From an uncultured Pelagibacteraceae bacterium (GTDB lineage: Bacteria > Pseudomonadota > Alphaproteobacteria > Pelagibacterales > Pelagibacteraceae), in assembly GCA_902587755.1 (NCBI GenBank), contig CACIMN010000004.1, positions 1-64,000 of the forward strand: DNA of 64,000 bases. Reading direction: 5' to 3'. Below, piece after piece: positions 1-8,989 of the stretch. A model generated the notes under the pieces. The model was not told the DNA's origin and did not search any database. It saw nothing but the letters and a program-made list of their open reading frames with translations. The translations under genes were made by a program, and so were the position numbers. Every line of letters starts with the position of its first letter. Position 1 is the stretch's first letter.

Positions 1-300
1 ATAGATAGAAATGATAATCTTTATGTTAATGAGATTGCTCCAAGAGTACATAACTCAGGGCATCTTACAATAAATGCTTTTAATGTTAGTCAATTTGAAA
101 ATCATGTAAGAGCTGTATGTGGTTTAGAACAAATTCCTTTAAAAAAAATTTCTAATGCTAAAATGATAAATTTGCTTGGTGATCAAATTACTCATTATAG
201 AAATCTGCAAAAGTTTAATGATAACGAATTTTTCTTTGATTATTTAAAAAAAGATATAAAAGAAAACAGAAAAATGGGTCATATCACAACTTTATTATAA
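1..300 (+). CDS. purK: PurK, C-terminal part (5-(carboxyamino)imidazole ribonucleotide synthase)
   Basis: This is the last 99 codons of a gene that begins before the window and stops with TAA at 298-300. The visible part carries the ATP-grasp motif NEIAPRVHNSGHLTINAF at about residues 10-27 and, just after it, SQFENHVRAVCGL, both typical of PurK. PurK is the ATP-dependent step that carboxylates aminoimidazole ribonucleotide in de novo purine synthesis, in the cytoplasm. The next gene starts at the base after its stop, so the two are probably cotranscribed. PurE would be expected upstream, outside the window. The identification is firm although the N-terminal half is not visible. Confidence 0.92.
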   Translation: MDRNDNLYVNEIAPRVHNSGHLTINAFNVSQFENHVRAVCGLEQIPLKKISNAKMINLLGDQITHYRNLQKFNDNEFFFDYLKKDIKENRKMGHITTLL

Positions 301-768
301 ATGTTAAAATCAATAGAAGGTAATTTTGATAATCCAAAAGTAAATGAGCTTCTTATAAAGCATTTTGTTGAGCTAAGAGCTGCATCTCCAGTAGGAAGCG
401 CTCACGTCCTAGATATTCCTGGTTTAAAAGTATCATCAATTAAATTTTGGAGTTTATGGGATAATGAAAAACTGATCGGTTGTGGTGCTTTAAAATTTTT
501 AGATAAAGAACATGGAGAATTTAAATCGATAAGAATTCATGATAATTTTAGAAAGCAAGGCAAAGGTATTGAAGTAATCAATCATCTAATTAATGAAGCT
601 AAAAAGTTAAATATAAAAAGATTAAGTATCGAAACGGGTGCGGGAGATTTTTTTATACCAGCAAGAAAACTTTTCAAAAAAACTGGGTTCATTGTATGCG
701 AACCATTTGCACACTATAAAAAAGACATTAATTCTGTTTATTTAAGCATGTTAATTGACGATATTTAA
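301..768 (+). CDS. GNAT family N-acetyltransferase
   Basis: A 155-residue protein with the acetyl-CoA binding motif A of GNAT enzymes, R-K-Q-G-K-G at residues 84-89, followed by a helix and, around residues 108-128, a strand-helix region ending FKKTGF, which matches motif B. The length is normal for a single-domain GNAT. It would transfer an acetyl group from acetyl-CoA to an amine; the substrate cannot be told from sequence. The ATG at 301 directly follows the purK stop, with no separate ribosome binding site, which suggests translational coupling. It resembles the small ElaA/YjcF-like acetyltransferases, but I cannot pick a subfamily. Confidence 0.85.
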   Translation: MLKSIEGNFDNPKVNELLIKHFVELRAASPVGSAHVLDIPGLKVSSIKFWSLWDNEKLIGCGALKFLDKEHGEFKSIRIHDNFRKQGKGIEVINHLINEAKKLNIKRLSIETGAGDFFIPARKLFKKTGFIVCEPFAHYKKDINSVYLSMLIDDI

Positions 769-832
769 AAAATTTATTTAATTGTTGATCTATTTTGTTG
801 ACAAAACCCAATAAAATCTAAAGAAAGCCAAT

Positions 833-852
833 ATTACTTAATAATAAGTAAT
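833..852 (+). promoter_or_regulatory. Hairpin in the 5' leader of the cold-shock gene
   Basis: Perfect 8-base inverted repeat ATTACTTA (833-840) and TAAGTAAT (845-852) with a 4-base loop, ending 32 bases before the csp start codon. A TTGACA box lies upstream at 798-803, but I see no good -10 box 16-18 bases after it. An AT-rich hairpin in a csp leader could be a temperature-sensitive RNA element or a protein-binding operator; that is an inference. Confidence 0.35.
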
Positions 853-884
853 AATTTAACATAACAAAAAATAAGAAGATAAAT

Positions 885-1091
885 ATGAGTCTACAAGGAA
901 AAGTAAAATGGTTCAATCCAACCAAAGGTTTTGGTTTTATTGAAAGAGAAGATAAAGAAAAAGATGTGTTTGTACATGTTTCAGCTGTAAGAGATGCTGG
1001 TATGAACGGTTTAGATGAGGGTCAAGCTTTGACTTTCGATGTTGAAGATGGTCCTAAAGGTCCTTCAGCAGTTAACTTAAAAACTGCATAA
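885..1091 (+). CDS. cspA: Cold-shock domain protein (CspA family)
   Basis: A 68-residue protein that is one cold-shock OB-fold. RNP1 is K-GFGFI-E at residues 14-20 and RNP2 is DVFVHVSA at 27-34, the two surface motifs that bind single-stranded RNA or DNA. The WF pair at 9-10 and the [10 protein letters not shown] C-terminal end fit bacterial Csp proteins of 65-70 residues. It should act as a nucleic-acid chaperone that melts RNA structure. AAGAAG at 872-877 is a reasonable ribosome binding site. It stands alone between a 116-base leader region and a strong 3' inverted repeat, so it is probably a single-gene transcript. Confidence 0.96.
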   Translation: MSLQGKVKWFNPTKGFGFIEREDKEKDVFVHVSAVRDAGMNGLDEGQALTFDVEDGPKGPSAVNLKTA

Positions 1092-1103
1092 TTTCACACT
1101 TCC

Positions 1104-1155
1104 TATTGGCTGAAAAATTTATTTAAACTTCAATAAATTTATTATTCAGCCAATA
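1104..1155 (+). terminator. Long inverted repeat after the cold-shock gene, probable 3' stem-loop
   Basis: Perfect 11-base arms TATTGGCTGAA (1104-1114) and TTCAGCCAATA (1145-1155) enclose a second perfect 9-base pair of arms AAATTTATT (1115-1123) and AATAAATTT (1132-1140), with only a 4-base offset between the two stems. This is 13 bases after the csp stop codon. There is no U-tract after it, so it is not a textbook intrinsic terminator; it may terminate in another way or protect the 3' end of the mRNA. Confidence 0.55.
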
Positions 1156-1232
1156 CCTAAACTAATAACAACCTTTAAACACAATTAATAATTATAGATT
1201 TAAATTTAAAAATTAATAAATTAATCAAAAAT

Positions 1233-1979
1233 ATGATTGGAATTTTAGGTGGAATGGGAACTCAAGCTGGTCTTGATTTTTGTAACAAGCTTGCGGTTCT
1301 AAATAGAGGAAAGATTGATCAAGAGTATCCACTATTTTTACTTTATAACAAATCAAATATTCCGGGTAGACCTGAGTCTATAGGGTCTCAAACCAAAAAT
1401 CTTTTAAATAAATCTACTAATAAAACAAGTAGAGAAAAATATAAAAAAGTTTTAAAGAGTTTGCTCAAAGGTTGTAAGCTTCTAGAAAAGAATAAATGTA
1501 AATTTATAGTTATACCTTGTAATACTGCTCATTATTGGTTCGATGATTTACAAAATAAAATCAATATTCCAATAATTAATATGCCTAAAGAAGTTTTTAA
1601 ATTTACGAAAAAAAAATGCAAAAAAAATTCTAAAGTTGGTCTTCTAGCTACTGAGGGCACCATTAAAACAGGGGTTTATAAAAAATTTTTTCAAAAAGAT
1701 TATAAATTGATAGAGCCATCTCAAAAAATACAAAAAATGTCAGTAAATAAAGCTATTAAATTTGTTAAAATGGGTAATGTAAAAGCTGCAGCAAAGGTAA
1801 TTAAACCTGCAATTGACTCTTTAATAAAAATGAAATGTAAAAAAATTATTTTAGGTTGTACAGAGCTCCCTATTGCAATTTTTGCATTTAAATCATTTAA
1901 AAATATAAAATCATCAAAAGTATTTTTAGATCCTAATTTAATTTTGGCTCATTCGGCTTTGGTCAAGTATATAAATTAG
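1233..1979 (+). CDS. Aspartate/glutamate racemase family protein
   Basis: A 248-residue protein with the family N-terminus MIGILGGMGTQA and the two catalytic cysteines in their usual settings: IPCNTAHYW with Cys96 and LGCTELP with Cys209. These two cysteines act as acid and base on opposite faces of an amino acid, giving PLP-independent racemisation, most often of aspartate. The length (about 230-250) is normal. It may supply D-amino acids for peptidoglycan or recycle D-aspartate from seawater. The lysine-rich composition is typical of this genome. It is followed 3 bases later by an unknown gene on the same strand, so the two are likely one transcript. Confidence 0.85.
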   Translation: MIGILGGMGTQAGLDFCNKLAVLNRGKIDQEYPLFLLYNKSNIPGRPESIGSQTKNLLNKSTNKTSREKYKKVLKSLLKGCKLLEKNKCKFIVIPCNTAHYWFDDLQNKINIPIINMPKEVFKFTKKKCKKNSKVGLLATEGTIKTGVYKKFFQKDYKLIEPSQKIQKMSVNKAIKFVKMGNVKAAAKVIKPAIDSLIKMKCKKIILGCTELPIAIFAFKSFKNIKSSKVFLDPNLILAHSALVKYIN

Positions 1980-1982
1980 ATT

Positions 1983-2423
1983 ATGTCTAACAAGAATGAA
2001 AAGCCATATGTTTTAAGAGCTGCTGAATTTGTTTATACAAAAATTATAGATATTAAAAAACAAAATCCTGAAGTCAACAATATACAAGCATTTGAAATTT
2101 TTATAACCACTAAAGAATTTCAAATTTTAAGTTCTGGCGAATTTCATGATAGATGGTTTTTAGAACTTAAGAAGAATAAATTTATTGACACTGTTACAAA
2201 AAAAAAAATTCCTGAGGAAACTTTAAGACTTTTAGAGCTTCAAAAAGACTCGATGGTAAAATTTTTAATGAAAATACCTAAGCTATATTATACTAAAAGT
2301 CATTTTCCATTAGAAATTTCACAAAGAGCTTTTGATCATTTATGGAGAGTTTGTGAGAGCTATGAAATGTGGTGTAAAGAAACTAAACAAGAAAACCTGA
2401 TATACCTAAATATTATTGAGTAA
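1983..2423 (+). CDS. Unknown conserved-looking protein, 146 residues
   Basis: I do not recognise this protein. It is soluble, with no signal peptide or membrane segment, and rich in Lys, Glu and aromatic residues (several Trp and Tyr in the C-terminal half, for example around DHLWRVCESYEMW). The predicted fold is largely helical. It starts 3 bases after the racemase-family gene, suggesting an operon and possibly a linked role. Its last 11 bases overlap tail to tail with the gene on the opposite strand. It looks like a real gene because of the ATG start directly downstream of a stop and the codon use that matches its neighbours. Confidence 0.7.
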   Translation: MSNKNEKPYVLRAAEFVYTKIIDIKKQNPEVNNIQAFEIFITTKEFQILSSGEFHDRWFLELKKNKFIDTVTKKKIPEETLRLLELQKDSMVKFLMKIPKLYYTKSHFPLEISQRAFDHLWRVCESYEMWCKETKQENLIYLNIIE

Positions 2424-2793
2424 TATTATTTAAATTAAGTATAGATCTAGTAACCTCTATTCGCTTTTTTAATAATTTTTGTAAATTTTGATTGTCTAGT
2501 TTTTGTCTAGTCAATTTAATTCTTGTTTCAACTAATTGTCTTAAGTCTTCATCAAAAGAATTTTTTTTGATTTTTTCTTCTTTGACTAACGTTTCTTTAA
2601 TTAATGTAAAAGAATTTTTACCTGTTTCCTTTTCTATTTGTTGATTAACGATAAAGTGTGCACTCGCTTTATAAAGATTACCTGATGTAAGAACTGTTAA
2701 ACTTGGACCAACAATTGACATAATAGGTACAAAACCTGTCAAAAAGAAAAATGACAGTAAAATTGTACAAATTCTGAATAGCCTTAACTCCAT
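2413..2793 (-). CDS. Unknown small exported or membrane-anchored protein, 126 residues
   Basis: The N-terminus is basic (MELRLFR) and then strongly hydrophobic from about residue 8 to 28, reading as a signal anchor or uncleaved signal peptide. A conserved-looking segment GPSLTVLTSGNLYKASAHF follows at about 29-47, and the rest is a charged, helical tail rich in Lys and Glu that could form a coiled coil. I cannot name a family. It overlaps the convergent gene by 11 bases, and its start faces the divergent DMT transporter about 100 bases away. It is probably a periplasmic or inner-membrane protein. Confidence 0.65.
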   Translation of the reverse strand: MELRLFRICTILLSFFFLTGFVPIMSIVGPSLTVLTSGNLYKASAHFIVNQQIEKETGKNSFTLIKETLVKEEKIKKNSFDEDLRQLVETRIKLTRQKLDNQNLQKLLKKRIEVTRSILNLNNITQ

Positions 2794-2893
2794 AACAAAA
2801 GTTTAAGTGATTTGGTATTTCATTGCTACATTTAATTTGTTCATTATAGGTACTGATTTGTTTGATTTTATTTGATTTATTTGTTTATTAAAC

Positions 2894-3745
2894 ATGATGA
2901 TAAGAATATTTCCTTTTATTTTTGTGCTTCTATGGTCATCCGCTTTTATAACAACTAAACCTATTATAGATAACAGTGATCCTTTTGCTGCCCTAGCTTT
3001 TAGATTTGCTTTAGTTGCTTTGGGTTTTTTTTTATTTTCTGTTTATTCAAAACAAAAAATTTTAGCTAGTAAAAAAAATTTTATTGAAGCTTTATTTAGT
3101 GGTGTTTTATTTCATGGTTTTTATCTTGGTGGGGTTTTTTACTCAATTTCAATTGGTATGCCTACAGCTATTGCAGCTTTAATAGTAACTCTCCAACCGG
3201 TTCTAACAAATGCATTAAGCGGTCCAATCTTAAATGAAAAAGTATCTGCTAAACAATGGTTGGGTGTTTTATTAGGATTTGCTGGTGCAGGACTTGTGTT
3301 AGGTTTTGATATTGGATCTAAAATACCAACAAATGGATTGATTGCAACAGTAATAGCGTTATTGGCAATTACATTTTCAACCTTGTGGCAAAAAAAATTG
3401 AGCAACAGTTTACCTTTGTCTGTAAGTAATATGAACCAGGCTCTTGGTGGATGTATATTTCATTTATTAATAATAATTTTTTTTGTTGATCCATACATTA
3501 ATTTTTCAGAAACTTTTATTATTGCAATGAGCCATCAAATATTTTTAGTATCATTTGGAGCATTTACAATATTGATGTTTTTAATTAAAAAAAACTCAGC
3601 AAGCAAAACTGTTTCAATATTTTTTTTAATTCCAGCAACATCTGCTTTTATGGCATGGCTCTTCTTAAACGAAAGTTTAACCAAGTTGGATTTAATTGGT
3701 TTTCTAGTAACCTCTATAGGAGTTTATATTGCAACAAGAGATTGA
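2894..3745 (+). CDS. DMT superfamily transporter (EamA family)
   Basis: A 283-residue integral membrane protein with about ten hydrophobic helices and the two tandem EamA repeats (roughly residues 5-135 and 145-281). The opening FVLLWSSAFITTKP and the stretch ALIVTLQPVLTNALSGP near residue 100 are characteristic of EamA drug/metabolite transporters. These move amino acids, purines or other small metabolites, usually outwards; the substrate is unknown. ATG codons occur at 2894 and 2897 and I cannot choose between them. The 100-base upstream gap is a T/G-rich tract without a purine-rich ribosome binding site. Confidence 0.87.
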   Translation: MMIRIFPFIFVLLWSSAFITTKPIIDNSDPFAALAFRFALVALGFFLFSVYSKQKILASKKNFIEALFSGVLFHGFYLGGVFYSISIGMPTAIAALIVTLQPVLTNALSGPILNEKVSAKQWLGVLLGFAGAGLVLGFDIGSKIPTNGLIATVIALLAITFSTLWQKKLSNSLPLSVSNMNQALGGCIFHLLIIIFFVDPYINFSETFIIAMSHQIFLVSFGAFTILMFLIKKNSASKTVSIFFLIPATSAFMAWLFLNESLTKLDLIGFLVTSIGVYIATRD

Positions 3746-3754
3746 AAATTAATC

Positions 3755-4342
3755 TTAAAAAGATTTAAAGCCAAATTCTAGAGACGCATCTGTGATTGAG
3801 TGATAAAACGATTCTCCAAAACTTCTTAAAGCAAATAATCTTACTTTATTTGGATTTTCATTTAACTTATCCACAGTGAAAGCTATTCCATTGTAAGTTG
3901 AATTTATTGAGTTGTTTTTTTCCAGCACGTTAAAATTAAATGGACAGCCTTTTTTTAAAACTTCCATTGTTTCTTGTCCTTCAATTTCAATAATTGCCCT
4001 CGAATGTGATAAATCTGTTACAGCAAAGTCTGTATCCTTAAAATTTTCTAAAACATTTTTATTTAAATTTTTTTTTGTTGAAACCAAAAGCCAATTCTTT
4101 GGTCCATTCCACATAATCCTAGTAGTTTCATTGAATACTACATTTAAAGGTTCATTCTTTAATTTTAAACCATCAATCTCAATACTATCAAATGAAACTG
4201 AGGAATTTTTATACTGAACTATTTGAACAATTAGTAAGTTTTTTATTTCAGAAATTTTAAGTAAGTCATTTTCTTTTTTACCCTCATAATCTCCAAATTG
4301 ACCTTTTTTGTGAACATTTGATAAAGTTGAAATTAATGTCAT
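3755..4342 (-). CDS. soxG: Sarcosine oxidase gamma subunit / N-methylglutamate dehydrogenase small subunit
   Basis: A 195-residue protein, the last gene of a four-gene operon, and the usual length for SoxG. It shows the weak GcvT-like fold features of the family, such as [10 protein letters not shown] near residue 80 and a [17 protein letters not shown] segment near 110-122. Its ATG overlaps the soxA stop (ATGA at 4339-4342). SoxG is a structural subunit that packs on SoxA. Its sequence alone would be a weak call; the position behind soxB-soxD-soxA makes it strong. In organisms with the N-methylglutamate pathway the same four-gene order encodes MgdABCD, and this would then be MgdD. Confidence 0.88.
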   Translation of the reverse strand: MTLISTLSNVHKKGQFGDYEGKKENDLLKISEIKNLLIVQIVQYKNSSVSFDSIEIDGLKLKNEPLNVVFNETTRIMWNGPKNWLLVSTKKNLNKNVLENFKDTDFAVTDLSHSRAIIEIEGQETMEVLKKGCPFNFNVLEKNNSINSTYNGIAFTVDKLNENPNKVRLFALRSFGESFYHSITDASLEFGFKSF

Positions 4343-7335
4343 GACCTAACTCTTTCACCCTTTGGATCTACATAATGTGATGATACAATCTCAACCGGGA
4401 TTACTTTGTTTTTAAGTGGTGACATGGCAAAAAGCTTTTCACCAATCATGTTTTTTCCATTTTTCAAAATTGCCAAAGAAAAAGGATTGTCATATTCAAC
4501 ACTCCAACATGATGCAGAAATATGACCTAATTTTGGATTGGGTAATGGAGCTTTTGCATCTTTAACCAAATGAGAGCCTTCTGGAATACTTGTTTTTTTA
4601 TCCAATGGAACTACTCCAACTATTCTTTGTCTATCTTCAGAAATAAATGCAGACCGTTGTAATGATCTTTTTCCAATAAAATCTTTCTTTTTACTAACAA
4701 GACCTTCTAAAGCATTATCGTATGGAATTGTTCTGCCATCAAGTTCTGATCCAGCCACATGTCCCATTTCAATTCTAAGAGTTGATAATGCTTCTGTTCC
4801 ATATGGTTGAATATTAAATTCCTCACCACCTTCCATTATTTTTTCCCACATAAAATTTCCATAATCAGACTCAACATTTACTTCATAAGCAAGCTCTCCT
4901 GAGAATGATATTCTAAATATTCTTGCTTTGACACCAAATAAATCTGCCTCCATATAGCCCATGAAGGGTAAGCCATCATTAGATAAATCAAAATTTGGAA
5001 ATAATTTTTTTAATAAATCTCTAGATTTGGGTCCAGCAATAGCTGCACCTGCCCATTGCTCTGTAGTTGAAACTACGTTCACATTTAAGTCAGGCCAAAC
5101 TAATTGTAAATAGTACTCTAAATGAGAAAGAACATTTGCCGCTTGAGCTGTGGTAGTTGTCATATGATAATGATTTTCAGAAATTCTTGTTGTTGTACCA
5201 TCATCCATTACAATTCCATCTTCTCTTAACATTACTCCGTATCGAGCTTTTCCAACTGGTAACTTTAACCATGCGTTAGTGTAAACTCTGTTCAAAAACT
5301 CAGCTGCATCAGGACCTTTAACATCAATTTTTCCTAAAGTTGTTACGTCGCAAACTCCAACATTTGTTCTTACATTTTTAGCTTCTCTTTTAGATGCTTC
5401 AAATAACGTTTCATTCCCCATTTTGTAATACCTAGGTCTTAACCAAACACCTGCATCCACAAAAACTGCATTATTTTTCTCGTGCCATGAATGCATTGGA
5501 GATTTTCTTGTTGGTTTTGAATGTTTTCCAACCTCTCTTCCCACTATCGCACCAATAGATACAGGAGTATAAGGTGGTCTAAAAGTAGTATGACCAACAG
5601 CTGGAACTACTTTGTTTTCAATTTCAGATACTAATTGCAATCCATTTAAATTACTCGTTTTTCCTTGGTCTGTTGCCATTCCTAGAGTGGTGTATCTTTT
5701 AACATGTTCTATTGATCGATATCCTTCTCTTAAAGCTATTTCCACATCCGATACCGCTACATCATTTTGAAAATCTAAAAATCTTTTATAATTTTTACCT
5801 TTTGGTAAAGGAACACACCAAAACTTATCATGTTGAGAAGATTTCTTTTCAACAACATTTGGAATAGCTATATCTTTGTCATTTTTAGTAATTTTTTTCG
5901 ATAATTTACTACCAGCAGCAAATGAAGTTTTTAAAGTTTCCTCTAGTGAAAATACTCCATTAGCTGCACCTAAAGTAATTTCATTTTGTTTTGATTGTCC
6001 TGGAACAAATGCATCAATTTCCTCTTTAAACTTTGTTTTATTTCCTGATTGAGAGGCTAAGTGAATTGTTGGTGTCCAAAAACCAGATACACATATACAA
6101 TCACAATTTATACTTTCAATTTTACCAAGTTGTTTTTTATCATCTGAAATGCTCGCAATGTCAGCTGATTTTACTTTTTTATAACCTTGCGCAGCAACTA
6201 CAACATATGAATTTTTAATATTTATTCCTAAATTTTTTGCTTCATCAATTATTTCTGATTTGGGATTTTTTCTTGAATCTAGCACAATTGGATCAACTCC
6301 ATGCTTTTTGAACTCAATTGCTGTCTCATATCCACTATCATTATTTGTAAATACTAAAGGCTTTTTTCCAACTAGTACTCCATAAACTTTTAAATACTCT
6401 TTTGCAGCAGATGATAGCATAACTCCAGGTGTATCATTGTTACCAAAAACTATTGGTCTCTCTATTGATCCTGAGGATATTAAAACCTCTTTTGCTCTAA
6501 TGTACCAAAGTCTTTTATTAGGATGATATTTTTTTGTTTTTGGAAGATGATCACTAACTTTTTCTGACATTACAAGCATGTTATGATCATAATATCCAAA
6601 AATTTGAGATCTATTTTTCACAACTACATTTGGCATGGTTTTGAGTTCAGCAATTATTCCCTCGGCCCAATCTTTTCCTGATTGATTCCCAATATTGACA
6701 TCACTGGTTAATAAAGATCCACCAAACCTTGGTTTATCTTCAGCAAGAATAACTCTCGCTCCATTTTTTGCAGCAGCATATGCACTAGACAATCCTGAAG
6801 GACCAGATCCTGCAATAAGTAAATCACAGTATTCATATTTATGCTCATACCTCTCATTATCGTGTTTTGTTGAAGCAACACCTAAACCCGCAGCTTTTCT
6901 AATAAAAGGTTCATAAATTCTGTACCAAAAACTTTTTGGCCACATAAATGTTTTATAATAAAATCCTGCTGGCAAGAAAATTTTTAAAAAATTATTTATT
7001 GCGCCAATATCGAAATTTACACTAGGCCAACAATTAACACTTTTTGCTTCCAAACCTTCAAAGAGTTCCTGTTCTGTTGCTTTAATATTAGGTTCTGTTT
7101 CACCATTTCTGTAAAGCTGAACTATTGCATATGGTTCATCAACTCCTGCCCCAAAGAAACCTCTAGGTCGATGGTACTTAAAACTTCTTCCAACTAAATG
7201 AACACCATTTGCTAATAGAGCTGATGCCAATGTATCACCTTCATAACCAAAGTAACTTTTACCATTAAATTTAAAAGATAATTTTTTATCCCTATTTACT
7301 AATCCTCCATCTACAATTCTAAAAGCTTGATTCAT
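4339..7335 (-). CDS. soxA: Sarcosine oxidase alpha subunit / N-methylglutamate dehydrogenase large subunit
   Basis: A 998-residue multidomain flavoprotein of the normal SoxA length. In order: a ferredoxin-like N-terminal domain ([19 protein letters not shown] near 35-53), a dinucleotide-binding domain with [19 protein letters not shown] near 175, a second nucleotide-binding part, a short BFD/SoxA-A3-like segment near 535-560, and a C-terminal GcvT-like folate domain from about 610. The enzyme oxidatively removes an N-methyl group from sarcosine or, in the Mgd form, N-methylglutamate, passing the C1 unit to tetrahydrofolate. It overlaps soxD (TAATG) and soxG (ATGA). With gmaS- and mgsABC-like genes in the same window and fhs next door, the MgdC role is plausible; sequence alone does not settle it. 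Confidence 0.92.
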   Translation of the reverse strand: MNQAFRIVDGGLVNRDKKLSFKFNGKSYFGYEGDTLASALLANGVHLVGRSFKYHRPRGFFGAGVDEPYAIVQLYRNGETEPNIKATEQELFEGLEAKSVNCWPSVNFDIGAINNFLKIFLPAGFYYKTFMWPKSFWYRIYEPFIRKAAGLGVASTKHDNERYEHKYEYCDLLIAGSGPSGLSSAYAAAKNGARVILAEDKPRFGGSLLTSDVNIGNQSGKDWAEGIIAELKTMPNVVVKNRSQIFGYYDHNMLVMSEKVSDHLPKTKKYHPNKRLWYIRAKEVLISSGSIERPIVFGNNDTPGVMLSSAAKEYLKVYGVLVGKKPLVFTNNDSGYETAIEFKKHGVDPIVLDSRKNPKSEIIDEAKNLGINIKNSYVVVAAQGYKKVKSADIASISDDKKQLGKIESINCDCICVSGFWTPTIHLASQSGNKTKFKEEIDAFVPGQSKQNEITLGAANGVFSLEETLKTSFAAGSKLSKKITKNDKDIAIPNVVEKKSSQHDKFWCVPLPKGKNYKRFLDFQNDVAVSDVEIALREGYRSIEHVKRYTTLGMATDQGKTSNLNGLQLVSEIENKVVPAVGHTTFRPPYTPVSIGAIVGREVGKHSKPTRKSPMHSWHEKNNAVFVDAGVWLRPRYYKMGNETLFEASKREAKNVRTNVGVCDVTTLGKIDVKGPDAAEFLNRVYTNAWLKLPVGKARYGVMLREDGIVMDDGTTTRISENHYHMTTTTAQAANVLSHLEYYLQLVWPDLNVNVVSTTEQWAGAAIAGPKSRDLLKKLFPNFDLSNDGLPFMGYMEADLFGVKARIFRISFSGELAYEVNVESDYGNFMWEKIMEGGEEFNIQPYGTEALSTLRIEMGHVAGSELDGRTIPYDNALEGLVSKKKDFIGKRSLQRSAFISEDRQRIVGVVPLDKKTSIPEGSHLVKDAKAPLPNPKLGHISASCWSVEYDNPFSLAILKNGKNMIGEKLFAMSPLKNKVIPVEIVSSHYVDPKGERVRS

Positions 7336-7604
7336 TAAGCAACTTCCTCGTCGGCTTTAAAGGTTCTGAAAATTTCATGCGTTGAGGTATCTCTTTCAAC
7401 TTTTATCCATTGTCTACATCCAGAAATATGTTGCCACAGCTCTAAATGCTTACCTCTTAAACTTTTTCTATTGTAAACGAAATCATCCCATTCTTGATCA
7501 GAAACCTCTTTATTTAACTCCGGTCTTTTCACACTTGCGTCTCCACCATATGAAAATTCATTTTGGGATCTCATTCCACAATGTGGGCAATTTATATAAA
7601 GCAT
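7335..7604 (-). CDS. soxD: Sarcosine oxidase delta subunit / N-methylglutamate dehydrogenase delta-type subunit
   Basis: An 89-residue SoxD protein of typical size. The zinc site is visible: Cys6-x2-Cys9 near the N-terminus (INCPHCG) and His59-x3-Cys63 (HISGCRQW). SoxD is a small structural subunit of the heterotetramer. It lies directly after soxB (stop at 7605, start at 7604) and shares a TAATG junction with soxA, so all four subunits are translationally coupled. In an Mgd complex it would be MgdB. Confidence 0.95.
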   Translation of the reverse strand: MLYINCPHCGMRSQNEFSYGGDASVKRPELNKEVSDQEWDDFVYNRKSLRGKHLELWQHISGCRQWIKVERDTSTHEIFRTFKADEEVA

Positions 7605-8861
7605 TTATGATATCCAAGTTTTAGTACCAAGTCCTTTTTCATCAATAAGATTACCTGTACTAAATCTATTCAAACTATAACCAGCGTTTAACTCATGAAC
7701 TCTGTCTTGCGCAATCGTATGAGCGAATGTCCAACCCGAAGCAGGTGTAGCTTTAAATCCTCCATAACACCATCCACAATTTAAATATAAGCCTTCGATA
7801 TGTGTTTTATCAATAATTGGAGAACCGTCCATTGACATATCCATGATACCGCCCCATGTTCTAAGCATTTTTAATTTACTCAAAAACGGCATCATTGCTA
7901 TTCCTTCAGTTAATACGTGTTGCAATGTTGGTAAATTTCCTCTTTGAGCATAACTATTATATCCATCAAGATCACCACCCATTACCATCTCACCTTTATC
8001 TGATTGACTAACATAAAAATGTCCCGCACCAAATGTAACTACATTATCTAATACTGGTTTAACTGGTTCAGAAACACATGCTTGAAGTAAATGAGTTTCA
8101 ATCGGTAAAGTCATGTTTAATTTTTCCGCTAAAATATTTGTGCTTCCAGCAACACAAATGCCAACTTTTTTAGCTTTAATATTTCCTCTAGAAGTTCTTA
8201 TTCCTTTTATTTTACCTGTCGCAACATCGAACCCTGTTACCTCGCAGTTTTGAATTATATCGACACCCATTGAGTCTGCTTGACGCGCATAACCCCAAGC
8301 AACTGCATCATGTCTTGCTGTGCCTGCACTTGGCTGCATCAATCCTCCAAAAATAGGAAACCTCACATTTTCAGAAAAATCAGCCATTGGAATTATTTCT
8401 TTAACTTGTTCTCTATTAAGTAAAACTGCATCAATGCCATTCAATCTCATTGAATTTCCCCTTCTGGCATAAGCATTCATTTGCGCATCGGAGTGTGCAA
8501 GATTAATTATTCCTCTTGGTGAGAACATTACGTTGTAGTTCAAATCTTGACTCATCTTTCTCCATAAATCCATTCCAAACTCACTGAAAAGACCATTTTC
8601 ATCGTGCATATAATTTGATCTGATTATCGTAGTGTTACGTCCAACGTTTCCACCTCCTATCCACCCTTTTTCTATAATTGCTACATTGGTAATATTATGT
8701 TCTTTAGCTAAATAATAGGCTGTAGCTAATCCATGACCTCCACCACCTATAATTACAACATCATATTCCTCTTTTGGTGTAGGGTCTTTCCATGCAAGAT
8801 CCCAATTTTCATGGTTAGAAAAAGCGTTTTTAACTAAGTTAAATATAGAATATTTTTGCAT
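7605..8861 (-). CDS. soxB: Sarcosine oxidase beta subunit / N-methylglutamate dehydrogenase beta-type subunit
   Basis: A 418-residue flavoprotein with the FAD-binding fingerprint GGGGHGLAT at residues 39-47, the GGNVGRNTTIIRSNYM segment near 68-83 that marks heterotetrameric SoxB, and a C-terminal CYGGFKATPASGW-like region. It holds the amine-oxidising active site of the complex. It is the first gene of the soxB-D-A-G operon and is divergent from formate-THF ligase across 128 bases, which suits shared control of methyl-group oxidation and C1 use. Its distant relative at 24597 lacks the GGNVGRN segment. Whether the substrate is sarcosine or N-methylglutamate is open. Confidence 0.93.
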   Translation of the reverse strand: MQKYSIFNLVKNAFSNHENWDLAWKDPTPKEEYDVVIIGGGGHGLATAYYLAKEHNITNVAIIEKGWIGGGNVGRNTTIIRSNYMHDENGLFSEFGMDLWRKMSQDLNYNVMFSPRGIINLAHSDAQMNAYARRGNSMRLNGIDAVLLNREQVKEIIPMADFSENVRFPIFGGLMQPSAGTARHDAVAWGYARQADSMGVDIIQNCEVTGFDVATGKIKGIRTSRGNIKAKKVGICVAGSTNILAEKLNMTLPIETHLLQACVSEPVKPVLDNVVTFGAGHFYVSQSDKGEMVMGGDLDGYNSYAQRGNLPTLQHVLTEGIAMMPFLSKLKMLRTWGGIMDMSMDGSPIIDKTHIEGLYLNCGWCYGGFKATPASGWTFAHTIAQDRVHELNAGYSLNRFSTGNLIDEKGLGTKTWIS

Positions 8862-8989
8862 TATTTAATTTTATAACAATCAATTTAAATAGTGCTTATT
8901 TTTTTTATATATATTTTTTAGAAGTTTCCAAAAATAACAAAAAAGGATAAGAAGTCACAGATAAAAACTTTAAATTTATTTGATTATTT

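Noticed and set aside
798..826. Full sigma-70 promoter for csp using TTGACA at 798
   Set aside because: No acceptable -10 box occurs 16-18 bases downstream, so only the -35-like word could be supported.
2800..2893. T/G-rich tract (repeated TTGTTTGATTTT-like words) before the DMT transporter as a tandem repeat
   Set aside because: The units are irregular and the tract is short; base composition alone explains it.
8862..8989. Glycine or folate-type riboswitch between soxB and fhs
   Set aside because: The 128-base gap is AT-rich with no paired stems or conserved purine-rich cores on either strand.
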